From assembly GCF_000196315.1 (NCBI RefSeq), contig NC_014230.1, positions 2,004,001-2,068,000 on the forward strand: DNA of 64,000 nucleotides, written 5' to 3'. This stretch comes from Croceibacter atlanticus HTCC2559. Its GTDB lineage: Bacteria; Bacteroidota; Bacteroidia; Flavobacteriales; Flavobacteriaceae. A program made the translations under genes and the position numbers. Each line of letters opens with the position of its first letter. Within the stretch, counting starts at the first letter, position 1. Below are positions 26,339 to 34,846 of the stretch, piece after piece. Under the pieces are notes generated by a model. The model did not search any database and was not told where the DNA came from. It saw only the letters and a program-made list of their open reading frames with translations.

Positions 26339-27541
26339 TTATTTCAATTTAAACTTTTGAATGTGTAGATTAACATTTAAAACATCTTCTTTTTTAGGAT
26401 GTTTAGTTGCTTCCATCTGTTTTAAAAAATTAAATAATGCTTTAGTGTCTTCAAAAGTATTATTGCTTCTTGCACTTACTTGTCTGTAAAAATTATCATT
26501 TAAAGTAGTGGTTTGTAACCTTAACTCATTCCTTATATATTCCATAAACAAAGAAACTTGTTTATTAATAATACTTTTATGGTCTTTTTTATCTAGATAT
26601 AGACCTGCAATAGTTTTGGTATAATCGTAAGTTTTGTTGCTTAGTGGTGTAATTACTTTAATGGCTCTTTGTTTTCGCTTGCCTTCAAAAATTACAAATA
26701 AGACTCCTGTTATTAACAATAAATAATAAGACCATTTAAAATACTTATTACTAAACAACACATACATTAATGAGGTTTGAAATGTTTGACCGCTTTTATA
26801 ATGCCTATCCCAATATATTTTGTCATTAGTATTTAAATAAGCTAAAGCGTGTTCTGTGTAGCTTATGTTGTCTTCCATTAACATAAAGTAATTGGTGAAT
26901 GCTTTAGGAAAAAGATGTAAAGTAAGCGAGCCTTTACCATATGGTAATTTTATAAAATTTACGTAGTTTTCCTTTATCGCTCTATTTTCATTAAGATAGT
27001 CTGCATAACCTAAAATTGTAGTTTTAAGCGTGTCTATTTCGTTGAAATATGATACATAACTAGTTCTCCCAAAGTCATATGCGCTGTCTTGCTTAAATTT
27101 AGGATTCGAAAGATTTAAAAGAGGTCTTTGCCTCATATCCTTAGTAGACAGCAACGTTTCTGTCTGTAATCCTAGTGAATCTTTCGTAGGTTTACTTATG
27201 CTATTAGCAGATAAGAATACGTTGTTGCCTTTTGAAACCCAATTTAATAATGTGTTTAATTCATCTTTGTCAAAATAAACGTTATTATTAAGAAAAAAGT
27301 AGGTGCCTTGGTGTACTGTATCTTGTAAAAATTCATAAGGAGGTACATCAACTAAGGTTATATCGGTACTTTTATTTTGCGATAAGCTTTCGAATAAGAC
27401 ATAGCTTCCAAACGGTATTTTATCTTGGTTTATATAACTCTCAAACCAATTTACGGGCTCTTTTTCTAGCGACTCTAGGATAACTAATCCCGCTAAAAAT
27501 GCTATGAAAATGCCAAACATTATTTTGTAAGACTTACTCAT
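26339..27541 (-). CDS. DUF4350-family membrane protein
   Basis: A 400-residue protein with an N-terminal membrane anchor (about 7-24), an extracytoplasmic domain, and a second membrane helix near 268-288 (YYLLLITGVLFVIFEGKRKQ) followed by a cytosolic tail. The N-terminal domain, with a GTYFFLNNN strand and LLNWVSKGNNVFLSAN, resembles the class I amidotransferase-like fold called DUF4350. It overlaps DUF4129 by four bases (ATGA). Proteins of this set usually accompany a MoxR AAA ATPase and a DUF58 protein; neither is adjacent here. Its function is not established. Confidence 0.78.
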   Translation of the reverse strand: MSKSYKIMFGIFIAFLAGLVILESLEKEPVNWFESYINQDKIPFGSYVLFESLSQNKSTDITLVDVPPYEFLQDTVHQGTYFFLNNNVYFDKDELNTLLNWVSKGNNVFLSANSISKPTKDSLGLQTETLLSTKDMRQRPLLNLSNPKFKQDSAYDFGRTSYVSYFNEIDTLKTTILGYADYLNENRAIKENYVNFIKLPYGKGSLTLHLFPKAFTNYFMLMEDNISYTEHALAYLNTNDKIYWDRHYKSGQTFQTSLMYVLFSNKYFKWSYYLLLITGVLFVIFEGKRKQRAIKVITPLSNKTYDYTKTIAGLYLDKKDHKSIINKQVSLFMEYIRNELRLQTTTLNDNFYRQVSARSNNTFEDTKALFNFLKQMEATKHPKKEDVLNVNLHIQKFKLK

Positions 27542-28278
27542 AGTAGTGTTTCAATTTCATTAAACTGCGCCTTGGCTTTTACATAGTCTTTTTGAGTAAT
27601 ACTAAAGTTACCATACCATATAAAATCATAGATTCTGGTAATGTTTGTAAACCCGTTTTTTAGATTTTTATTGGTGATCTCGTTAAGGTAATCTGTATTA
27701 GTCTTATCAAATTCATAGTCTATCTGTTCAGCATCTGTCAACTGCTTAAGAACAAATAAGTAATGGTACCTTATAGCTAACCTATACTGTTTATTATTTA
27801 ATGCATCTTCAATTAAAGATGGTATGTGTTGTCTCTTTATGATATCTTCATCTTCACTCATTAAAACCTCTCCAGAATCTGGTGATTTTAAAAAACGATT
27901 ACCAATATTTAATTTTATAAAAAGCCAGACTATAAACCCTACTATGCCAACAAGAATTAGATATGGTAAATAATTTACTAGAAATAGAAGAATTGCATTG
28001 CCTTCATAATCACCAAATAGCCAATTCATAAATTGAATCCATTTTGTATTAAGCCAGCGTTTGATTTTTTGCCACCAAGTTACTTCTTCAACTATTTCTA
28101 CATAATTGAAGTCTGAATCTTTTTTTAAGTCTTTAATAAATGACCTGTCTATTTGTAATGGATTTACATCAGTATCATCAATTAAGATTTGCCTATCGGG
28201 TTTAGCAATAGTGTCTACTTGGGCATTAGTAACTAAGCTAAAGCAGAATATTAATATGTAAAGAAATGTTTTTATAAT
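27538..28278 (-). CDS. DUF4129-domain membrane protein with a non-canonical start codon
   Basis: The C-terminal cytosolic DUF4129 domain (RLAIRYHYLFVLKQL; DKTNTDYLNEI; RIYDFIWYGN) is clear and the downstream helix YLPYLILVGIVGFIVWLFI anchors it. The first ATG in frame (28027-28029) would remove the signal peptide. Upstream of it the frame is open for 83 codons and encodes IIKTFLYILIFCFSLVTNAQ, an obvious signal peptide, but contains no ATG, GTG, TTG or CTG; the candidates are ATT (28276-28278) or ATA (28273-28275), overlapping the stop of the preceding gene. I annotate from the ATT, about 246 residues. A sequencing error is the alternative. Confidence 0.72.
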   Translation of the reverse strand: MIKTFLYILIFCFSLVTNAQVDTIAKPDRQILIDDTDVNPLQIDRSFIKDLKKDSDFNYVEIVEEVTWWQKIKRWLNTKWIQFMNWLFGDYEGNAILLFLVNYLPYLILVGIVGFIVWLFIKLNIGNRFLKSPDSGEVLMSEDEDIIKRQHIPSLIEDALNNKQYRLAIRYHYLFVLKQLTDAEQIDYEFDKTNTDYLNEITNKNLKNGFTNITRIYDFIWYGNFSITQKDYVKAKAQFNEIETLL

Positions 28279-29162
28279 TCTGAATTAGAGCGGTTTCCTA
28301 AATTATCTATAGTTTCAATAGTACCAGTGTAATTCTTACGTTCATTTAGGTTGAAGTAAAGAAATGATGTCATAATTGCATAAAAAATATATAGTAGATA
28401 TTGAAACACATTACTTATAACACTTAATGTAACATAAACCCAATCGAACATTGAGCTAGGATCGCCTTGAGAAATTTCTGATGATATAGTAAAGGCTTTC
28501 ACAAATGTGTACATAAACATTGGTATTTGAACCACTAAACCAATAATATAAAGCAGAATACCAAAAATGAAAATCGTAATAAAAGACATCCACCAATTAC
28601 TTTTAATAAGTTGAAAGCTATGGCTTATGCTACCTAATATGTCTTTCTTTTCAAAAATAAGTATGGCAAAAACTAACGTTAGGGGAACCATTACATAAAT
28701 GCCAGGAATAACACATAACGCTAAACCTAAAAATAAAATTATTGAAGACACTACACCAAGACCAATTAGTTCCCAAAAGGTATACTTTACTTGATAGGAG
28801 ATGTTACTTTGAGATATACTACCGTCATTTTGTATATAATCTTTTATAAAATTTAAAATGGTACCGTAGAGTAAAGCATAATAAATAAGGATTGAAATAA
28901 TAAGAAATGCCATAGAAGCAAATAAATTTCCTAAGCCCATACCGGTATCAAATGTTTTAAACAACTCGCCACTAGCTAAAGAGCCTAGAGTAGAGTAGTT
29001 GTAATAAATTGTAGCGGCTACCAATATGAGGAAAAAAGGGCCCACATTTTTTATTAATGCTTTAAACAAAGCTTTATAGTTTTCTCTGAAGAATTTAAAA
29101 GTATCTGTTATAATCTCTCCTAGCTCACGCTGGCGCTTAAATTGTATTGAGTTGTCTTTCAT
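28272..29162 (-). CDS. Polytopic membrane protein of the SpoIIM/DUF4129 cluster
   Basis: A 296-residue protein with about six membrane helices and long hydrophobic stretches rich in Ile/Leu/Phe. The segment FLGLALCVIPGIYVMVPLTLVFAI resembles the conserved core of membrane domains found in glycerophosphodiester phosphodiesterase-like and DUF975-type proteins, but there is no catalytic domain. It overlaps the end of the SpoIIM-like gene by 26 bases and its own stop overlaps the DUF4129 start, so all four genes are coupled. Function unknown. Confidence 0.75.
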   Translation of the reverse strand: MKDNSIQFKRQRELGEIITDTFKFFRENYKALFKALIKNVGPFFLILVAATIYYNYSTLGSLASGELFKTFDTGMGLGNLFASMAFLIISILIYYALLYGTILNFIKDYIQNDGSISQSNISYQVKYTFWELIGLGVVSSIILFLGLALCVIPGIYVMVPLTLVFAILIFEKKDILGSISHSFQLIKSNWWMSFITIFIFGILLYIIGLVVQIPMFMYTFVKAFTISSEISQGDPSSMFDWVYVTLSVISNVFQYLLYIFYAIMTSFLYFNLNERKNYTGTIETIDNLGNRSNSEL

Positions 29163-30111
29163 GTTTTTTGTGAAGTTGTATTGGATAAATAACGTAATAA
29201 AATAAAATTAGAGCTAAGGATATAACTATTATGCATATAGCTAACCAGTCTGGCATTTCTGTATGTCGGGTTACAAAACCTTCTAAAAAACCAGCAATTA
29301 TAAAAAAAGGTATTGTACTAATTACAATTTTTAAACCTGCTTTAATTCCATTTACAAAAGATGTAAGTCTGGTAAACGTATTTGGAAACAAAATACCTTG
29401 TCCTACAACCAAACCAGCACAGCCAGCAATTATGATTACTGAAATTTCTATAGTACCGTGAATCCATATAGTTCTCACAGATTCCCATAAGACACCTTTA
29501 TCGTAAAAGAAATATTGAAATGCGCCAAGCATAATGGCATTACGCATAATTAAAAACAGTGTACCTATTCCTAAAAATATGCCTAATACAAATGCCATTA
29601 AAGAAACCCTTATATTATTAATGGTGATACCTAAAAACATGTTCATTTCACTGGCTTGTTTATAAACGGCCATAGGATCTTCATTAGCTATATTCTCTAA
29701 CGTCATATTTACATATGCATCTCCCATTACAGCTCTAACAAATGCACCATCTCCAGAAGCAGAAAAAGCGCCAACTATTGTAAATAATACAAAAACTAAA
29801 AAGCTTAATAGTAACTGCTTATGATAGGCATAAAAAAATAACGGAAACTCTTTTACATAAAAGCTTAAAAATCTATTTCTAGATTCTTTTTTGGTTTTAT
29901 AAATACTTTGGTGAGCTTTTACAGATAAGCCATTTAAATAGGTTAGCGTGTTACTTTTGGGGTAAAAGGTTTGCGCATAGCTTAAGTGGTCTGTAATCTC
30001 TACATAAAGATTAGAAATTTCATCTGGAGACACTTGTGTGTTATTAGATAAGATGTTTTCAAATCTTAACCATTTGTCTTTATTTTGCTTCACAAAAGCG
30101 GCCTCACGCAT
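29137..30111 (-). CDS. SpoIIM-like (stage II sporulation protein M family) membrane protein
   Basis: A 324-residue protein with a cytosolic N-terminal helical part (1 to about 95) and five or six membrane segments. The segments FLGIGTLFLIMRNAIMLGAF and IWIHGTIEISVIIIAGCAG (about 185-225) are typical of the SpoIIM/COG1300 family, which in non-sporulating bacteria is an uncharacterised membrane protein found with RDD, DUF4129 and MoxR genes. It is the first gene of the leftward operon and divergent from the RDD gene, with only 33 bases between the two start codons. Confidence 0.85.
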   Translation of the reverse strand: MREAAFVKQNKDKWLRFENILSNNTQVSPDEISNLYVEITDHLSYAQTFYPKSNTLTYLNGLSVKAHQSIYKTKKESRNRFLSFYVKEFPLFFYAYHKQLLLSFLVFVLFTIVGAFSASGDGAFVRAVMGDAYVNMTLENIANEDPMAVYKQASEMNMFLGITINNIRVSLMAFVLGIFLGIGTLFLIMRNAIMLGAFQYFFYDKGVLWESVRTIWIHGTIEISVIIIAGCAGLVVGQGILFPNTFTRLTSFVNGIKAGLKIVISTIPFFIIAGFLEGFVTRHTEMPDWLAICIIVISLALILFYYVIYPIQLHKKHERQLNTI

Positions 30112-30144
30112 TTAGAGATATATTTCCTCAAAGAAACAGATTAA

Positions 30145-30858
30145 ATGGATAATTTTCAAATTGAAACTGCTCAAAATATTAGTATACAACAACAAGTTGC
30201 TGGTATTGGTGAGCGTATGTTAGCTTTTTTTGTTGATATCTGTATTTATATAGCCTACGTTATTCTTGTAATGCTATCGCTTTCAGGTGTAAATATTTCT
30301 TCTGAAGACGAATGGATGTATGGTATGGTTATAATGTTGCCAATGTTCTTATACCACTTGTTATGGGAAACGTTTTGGAATGGAAGATCACCTGGTAAAG
30401 CAGCTGTAGGAATAAGGGTTGTAATGTTAGATGGTTCTAACCCTAATTTTTCAAATTACTTAATAAGATGGTTATTGCGCTTGGTAGATATATCATTTAC
30501 ATCTGGTAGTGTAGCAATAGTAACATTATTATTAAGCGGAAAAGGACAACGTTTGGGAGATATTGCTGCTAAGACCACTGTAATTACAACTAAAGGAAAA
30601 GTTAAGTTTAATGATATAATATACTCTAGTGTAGAAGAAAATTATCAACCTGTATATCCTCAAGTTACGGTATTTACAGATAATGAAATACAGAATATAA
30701 AAACAATCTTTTACCGAGCTAAAGCAAAAAGCCAACATCATATTATATTAAAGCTCGCGTCTAAACTTAAAGTAGTAATGGATATAGAAACAGAACAAAA
30801 GCCTATATTGTTTATTGAAACTGTCATTAAAGACTATAACTACTATACCCAACTGTAA
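30145..30858 (+). CDS. RDD-family membrane protein
   Basis: A 237-residue protein whose first 140 residues form the RDD domain: GIGERMLAFFVDICIY at about 21-36, further membrane helices near 46-62 and 64-80, and the conserved RSPGKAAVGIRVV near 88-100. The C-terminal 90 residues are soluble and charged. RDD proteins are membrane proteins of uncertain role (some act as Na+/H+ exchangers). It belongs functionally with the divergent SpoIIM/DUF4129 operon. Its stop overlaps the next start by one base (TAATG). Confidence 0.85.
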   Translation: MDNFQIETAQNISIQQQVAGIGERMLAFFVDICIYIAYVILVMLSLSGVNISSEDEWMYGMVIMLPMFLYHLLWETFWNGRSPGKAAVGIRVVMLDGSNPNFSNYLIRWLLRLVDISFTSGSVAIVTLLLSGKGQRLGDIAAKTTVITTKGKVKFNDIIYSSVEENYQPVYPQVTVFTDNEIQNIKTIFYRAKAKSQHHIILKLASKLKVVMDIETEQKPILFIETVIKDYNYYTQL

Positions 30859-31487
30859 TGGATTTCTTTGTATTTGTTGATCTTATAGGAACAATAGCAT
30901 TTGCAATTTCTGGTGTTTTAACAGCCACCAAGAAGCGTATGGATGTTTTTGGCATTATTATTATTGCTTTTGTAACATCAATTGGTGGTGGTACGTTAAG
31001 AGACCTTTTAGTAGGATTTCCCGTAGCTTGGATACGCAATACTTATTATGTTTACTTTATTATAGGATGCACAATTTTAGCTATTTTATTTAGACGAAAA
31101 TTAAGACATGTAAGAACCTCTTTATTTCTATTTGATACTATTGGTATTGGTTTGTACACCGTAGTTGGTATAGAAAAGGGATTATCTGCAGATTTGTCTC
31201 CAGTAATTTGTGTTGCATTAGGAACAGTTACAGCTACATTTGGTGGTGTAATACGAGACATACTCTGTAATGAAATACCAGTTGTATTTAGAAAAGAGAT
31301 TTATGCTACTGCCTGTATTTTAGGAGGTGTTTCCTACTTTGTGTTATTGTTCTTAACTCCTATACCAGAAGGTATTATTTTTGTTATAGCAGGATCAATA
31401 GTAATTACATTTAGGCTACTAGCAGTTCATTACAAATGGATACTGCCTACAATTTACTCGAAAGAAGAATTGGAAAACTTAAATTAG
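30858..31487 (+). CDS. TRIC-type cation channel family protein (UPF0126/YicG-like)
   Basis: A 209-residue protein with seven predicted membrane helices made of two homologous halves. The glycine-rich kinks are visible twice: GGGTLRDLL at 43-51 and FGGVIRDIL at 129-137. Prokaryotic TRIC homologues form trimeric monovalent-cation channels. The start overlaps the RDD stop by one base, so it is translationally coupled to it. Its stop codon overlaps the convergent cyclophilin stop by four bases. Confidence 0.88.
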   Translation: MDFFVFVDLIGTIAFAISGVLTATKKRMDVFGIIIIAFVTSIGGGTLRDLLVGFPVAWIRNTYYVYFIIGCTILAILFRRKLRHVRTSLFLFDTIGIGLYTVVGIEKGLSADLSPVICVALGTVTATFGGVIRDILCNEIPVVFRKEIYATACILGGVSYFVLLFLTPIPEGIIFVIAGSIVITFRLLAVHYKWILPTIYSKEELENLN

Positions 31488-32221
31488 TCTAAGACTTCAA
31501 CTGTAATAGGTATATTTCTTAGTGGCCATTCACTATCGTCTGTTTCAACGGCATTTATTTTATCTACCACATCCATACCTTTAGTAACTCTTCCAAAGAC
31601 TGTATGATCATTATCTATATGGTGAGCACCATTTTTCTTTTGAACAATATAAAATTCAAACGGAGAAGATGCTTTGCTAACATTTTGTTCTGAATATTTA
31701 GCAGCTGCAAATGCACCTCTTATATGAGAATAACCAGCTTTAAATTCAGAAGGAATTAAAAAAGAACCAACTTTGCCTCTCATTTTGGCTGTGTCTGTAC
31801 GATCGCTATTACCACCTTGAATCACGAAGTTAGGAGATACTCTGTGAAAAAAGGTAGTGTCAAAATATCCAAGTTTTGCTAACCTAATAAAGTTTGCTCT
31901 GTGTAAAGGAGTATCATTAAACAGCGTAACATAAATATCTCCCAAGTCTGTTTTTATAACAACACGATTTTCTGGGTTGTCTTTACCATAGGCAGTAAGA
32001 AAGGGTATAAGTTGTTCCTGCTCAATTTTTTCAACATCTGGTAACTCTGCTTCAAATCTTGCTCTACGTTCTGCAATAGTTTCAACATCTGGGATAGAAT
32101 CTGGAATAAGATCCTTACTTACGGTCTTGGTGTTTCCTTTTTTCTGGGTTTGCTTATCTTCACAACCCGAAAGTAAAACAACTACGATTAACGCTAAATA
32201 AGAGAATTTATAAAATGACAT
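31484..32221 (-). CDS. Cyclophilin-type peptidyl-prolyl isomerase, lipoprotein
   Basis: A 245-residue membrane-anchored folding catalyst. The signal ends in a lipobox LLSGC with C20 as the lipidated residue. After a charged linker the cyclophilin domain runs from about 80 to 245, with FFHRVSPNFVIQGG as the active-site arginine segment. The single possible ATG is at 32219-32221, inside the start region of the divergent NUDIX gene: the two start codons share bases 32215-32221. Its stop also overlaps the convergent channel gene. Confidence 0.9.
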   Translation of the reverse strand: MSFYKFSYLALIVVVLLSGCEDKQTQKKGNTKTVSKDLIPDSIPDVETIAERRARFEAELPDVEKIEQEQLIPFLTAYGKDNPENRVVIKTDLGDIYVTLFNDTPLHRANFIRLAKLGYFDTTFFHRVSPNFVIQGGNSDRTDTAKMRGKVGSFLIPSEFKAGYSHIRGAFAAAKYSEQNVSKASSPFEFYIVQKKNGAHHIDNDHTVFGRVTKGMDVVDKINAVETDDSEWPLRNIPITVEVLD

Positions 32222-32856
32222 TTGATGATTTTAAAGTATTGGCATCAAAAGTAGAGAATCTAGAACTTCCTGGAAAAAAAGCGTTGTTTAAAATGGCGCC
32301 AATGGAGCGTGTTAAGGAATTAAAAGATGTAGATATTAAAGCATTAAATCCTAGAGAAGCTGCCGTAACCGCATTATTTTATCCTAATAAAGACAACCAG
32401 ACGTTTTTAATTCTCATTTTAAGGAAAACTTATAAAGGTGTTCACTCTGCTCAAATAGGTTTTCCTGGAGGCAAGGTAGAGCCAGAAGACAAAGACTTAA
32501 AAGATACTGCCAAACGTGAAACAGAAGAAGAAGTAGGAGTGCCATATGATGATATACAGCTAATTAAAAAAATGACAACGGCTTATATACCGCCATCTAA
32601 TTTTAATGTACATCCTTTTATCGGCTATATAGAAGACACTCCTAAGCTAATAAAGCAAGACGATGAAGTAGAAGATATAGTTTTGGTTGATATAGATGAT
32701 TTCTTAAATGAAGATAGCCTTATTGAAGAAACATTAACTACATCTTATGCTACAGAACTAACAGTTCCTGCCTTTCATTTAAATGGTCATGTGGTTTGGG
32801 GTGCAACAGCAATGATGCTATCTGAAATCAAAACCTTGTTTAAACAGGTGCTTTAA
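32215..32856 (+). CDS. NUDIX hydrolase, CoA pyrophosphatase-like
   Basis: A 213-residue cytosolic hydrolase. The Nudix box is GGKVEPEDKDLKDTAKRETE followed by EEVGV, preceded by VHSAQIGFPGG, the arrangement of the CoA-pyrophosphatase (NudL-like) subgroup, which cleaves CoA or acyl-CoA to phosphopantetheine products. The N-terminal 45 residues (MTFDDFKVLAS) precede the conserved LNPREAAVTALFYP, so the ATG at 32215 is needed for a normal N-terminus even though it overlaps the divergent cyclophilin start. The acyltransferase gene follows after 59 bases with its own -7 element. Confidence 0.88.
   Translation: MTFDDFKVLASKVENLELPGKKALFKMAPMERVKELKDVDIKALNPREAAVTALFYPNKDNQTFLILILRKTYKGVHSAQIGFPGGKVEPEDKDLKDTAKRETEEEVGVPYDDIQLIKKMTTAYIPPSNFNVHPFIGYIEDTPKLIKQDDEVEDIVLVDIDDFLNEDSLIEETLTTSYATELTVPAFHLNGHVVWGATAMMLSEIKTLFKQVL
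32246..32253 (-). promoter_or_regulatory. Candidate -7 element (TACTTTTG) for the cyclophilin gene, inside NUDIX coding sequence
   Basis: Exact TAnnTTTG on the minus strand, 24 bases upstream of the cyclophilin ATG, within codons 11-13 of the NUDIX gene. Confidence 0.5.
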
Positions 32857-32868
32857 GAGCGGTTTTGT

Positions 32869-32876
32869 ATCTTTGA
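32869..32876 (+). promoter_or_regulatory. Candidate -7 element (TATCTTTG) for the acyltransferase gene
   Basis: Exact TAnnTTTG, 39 bases before the ATG at 32916. Confidence 0.5.
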
Positions 32877-32915
32877 AGTTCTGTTTTTTAATAAAAACTT
32901 AATTATAGACATTAT

Positions 32916-33719
32916 ATGGGGTTATTTAAAACCAATCCATTCGGGCATAAACTTATATTAAAAAAATGGCTCATTCGTATTTTAGGGGCTTTAACGCACA
33001 GGCGTTTTAAAGGGTTTAATCAATTACAGATTGAAGGTTCTGAGATTATAAAAAATCTACCAGATAACAATGTACTCTTTGTATCTAACCACCAAACATA
33101 TTTTGCAGATGTTGTAGCCATGTTTCATGTGTTTAATGCAAGTTTAAGTGGCAGAGTAGACTCTATTAAGAATATTGGTTATTTATGGAATCCTAAGCTA
33201 AATATGTATTACATAGCTGCTGCAGAAACTATGAAATCTGGGTTTATTCCAAAATTATTTGCTTACGCAGGATCTATATCTATAGAGCGTACTTGGCGTG
33301 CAAAAGGCAAGGAAGTAAACCGTCAAGTTAAGATGAGTGATATAAGCAATATAGCAAAAGCTTTGGATGATGGTTGGGTTATTACATTCCCACAAGGAAC
33401 TACTAAACCTTGGAAACCTATTAGAAAGGGTACAGCGCATATCATTAGGCATTATAAGCCAATTGTAGTACCTGTGGTTATAGATGGCTTTAGAAGATCT
33501 TTTGATAAAAAAGGATTACGTATAAAAAAACGCGGTATACTACAATCAATGGAAATTAAACAACCTTTAGAGTTTGATTATGAAAACGATAGTGTAGATG
33601 ATATAGTAGAAAAATTACAGTTTGCTATTGAGCAACATCCTTCATTTTTAAAAGTAATTCCTACTGAAGAATTACAAGCTGAAGAGGAATTAAATAAAGA
33701 ACGTAAATGGCAATATTAA
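32916..33719 (+). CDS. 1-acyl-glycerol-3-phosphate acyltransferase-like protein (PlsC fold)
   Basis: A 267-residue member of the phospholipid acyltransferase fold, peripheral to the inner membrane. The catalytic motif region reads SNHQTYFAD at 57-65, which places the aspartate six positions after the histidine (HX5D) instead of the usual HX4D. The second substrate motif reads FPQGTTKPW in place of the common FPEGTRS. These deviations suggest a divergent subgroup whose acceptor may not be lysophosphatidic acid. Hydrophobicity and length otherwise fit. Confidence 0.8.
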   Translation: MGLFKTNPFGHKLILKKWLIRILGALTHRRFKGFNQLQIEGSEIIKNLPDNNVLFVSNHQTYFADVVAMFHVFNASLSGRVDSIKNIGYLWNPKLNMYYIAAAETMKSGFIPKLFAYAGSISIERTWRAKGKEVNRQVKMSDISNIAKALDDGWVITFPQGTTKPWKPIRKGTAHIIRHYKPIVVPVVIDGFRRSFDKKGLRIKKRGILQSMEIKQPLEFDYENDSVDDIVEKLQFAIEQHPSFLKVIPTEELQAEEELNKERKWQY

Positions 33720-33914
33720 TACGCTAGATTCACATTAAATATAATTGACAGTAATATTTCATTGCTAAACATTTCTTTCAGCGATGATTTAGTTAATTTT
33801 CTCGTTAAATATTAAAAATGAGATATTTATTGTAAAATAGGTATAGTCTTTGCACAATATTGTGTAGATTATTCGTTGTGAATAATATGATTTAGTAATA
33901 TTTTAAAACACTTT

Positions 33915-34826
33915 ATGTTAAAAAGAATTTTTAGTGCATTTGTTGTTCTATTAATTGCCTCAACGTTAAGTAGTACTGCGCAAAACGAATTACCGTTACC
34001 AAGCAGTACCATTCAACCCATTTCTGAAATAGATAATGGTCCTTTGCAGGTGTTTTTAGAACAAGAAATAGAGAGTCAGCCTTATTGGAAAAAGTTGGCT
34101 TCTCAAAAACGTCTTGCTGTTGGAATTATCGATTTAAATGATCCAGATTTTGTGCAATACGCAGGTATTAATAGCGAAGAGATGATGTATGCCGCTAGTT
34201 TACCTAAAATTGCAGTCCTTTTGGCAGCAATGGATGCTATAGATAAATGTGAACTTATACCTACACCAGAAGTACGTAGTGATATGAAGCTTATGATTAG
34301 TAAATCTAATAACCAAGCTACAACCCGTATGATAGATCGTGTAGGCTTCAAAAAAATATCAGACATATTAACAGATCCTAAATACAACCTTTATGATAGA
34401 GAAAAAGGTGGTCTTTGGGTAGGCAAGCGTTATGCTGCACAAGGAAATAGAGTGCCAGATCCTATTAAGGGATTAAGTCACGCAGCTTCAGTTAAGCAAG
34501 TTTGTAGGTTTTACTACAAATTAGTTACTGGTAACTTGGTTAATAAAGAACGCTCTCAAGAAATGTTGGATATCATGGAAAACCCAGCATTACATCATAA
34601 ATTTGTAAATACCTTAGACAGAATAGCACCTAATGCAAGGTTGTTTAGAAAATCTGGATCTTGGAGAAATTTCCACTCAGATTCTATACTTGTTTGGGGA
34701 GAAGATGGCAGGAAATATATATTGGTAGCCTTGGTCGATGATCCTAATGGTGAACAGATTATACGTAACCTAGTAGTTCCTGTTGAAAAAATCATAAAAA
34801 AACTGCGATCCTTTGAAAACAGTTAA
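33915..34826 (+). CDS. Exported serine hydrolase of the class A beta-lactamase fold
   Basis: A 303-residue protein with a signal peptide ending STA-Q. Active-site elements of penicillin-binding/beta-lactamase enzymes are visible: SLPK at 95-98 (S-x-x-K), SNN at 131-133 (in place of SDN) and RKSGSW near 250 (KSG in place of KTG). The segment DLNDPDFVQYAGIN before the serine is shared with the protein at 38712-40022, so the two are paralogues. The family is usually annotated 'serine hydrolase'; whether it acts on beta-lactams or on a cell-wall or glycan substrate is unknown. The next gene starts 21 bases later. Confidence 0.85.
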   Translation: MLKRIFSAFVVLLIASTLSSTAQNELPLPSSTIQPISEIDNGPLQVFLEQEIESQPYWKKLASQKRLAVGIIDLNDPDFVQYAGINSEEMMYAASLPKIAVLLAAMDAIDKCELIPTPEVRSDMKLMISKSNNQATTRMIDRVGFKKISDILTDPKYNLYDREKGGLWVGKRYAAQGNRVPDPIKGLSHAASVKQVCRFYYKLVTGNLVNKERSQEMLDIMENPALHHKFVNTLDRIAPNARLFRKSGSWRNFHSDSILVWGEDGRKYILVALVDDPNGEQIIRNLVVPVEKIIKKLRSFENS

Positions 34827-34846
34827 TTTATGTTTAGTTTCACTTT

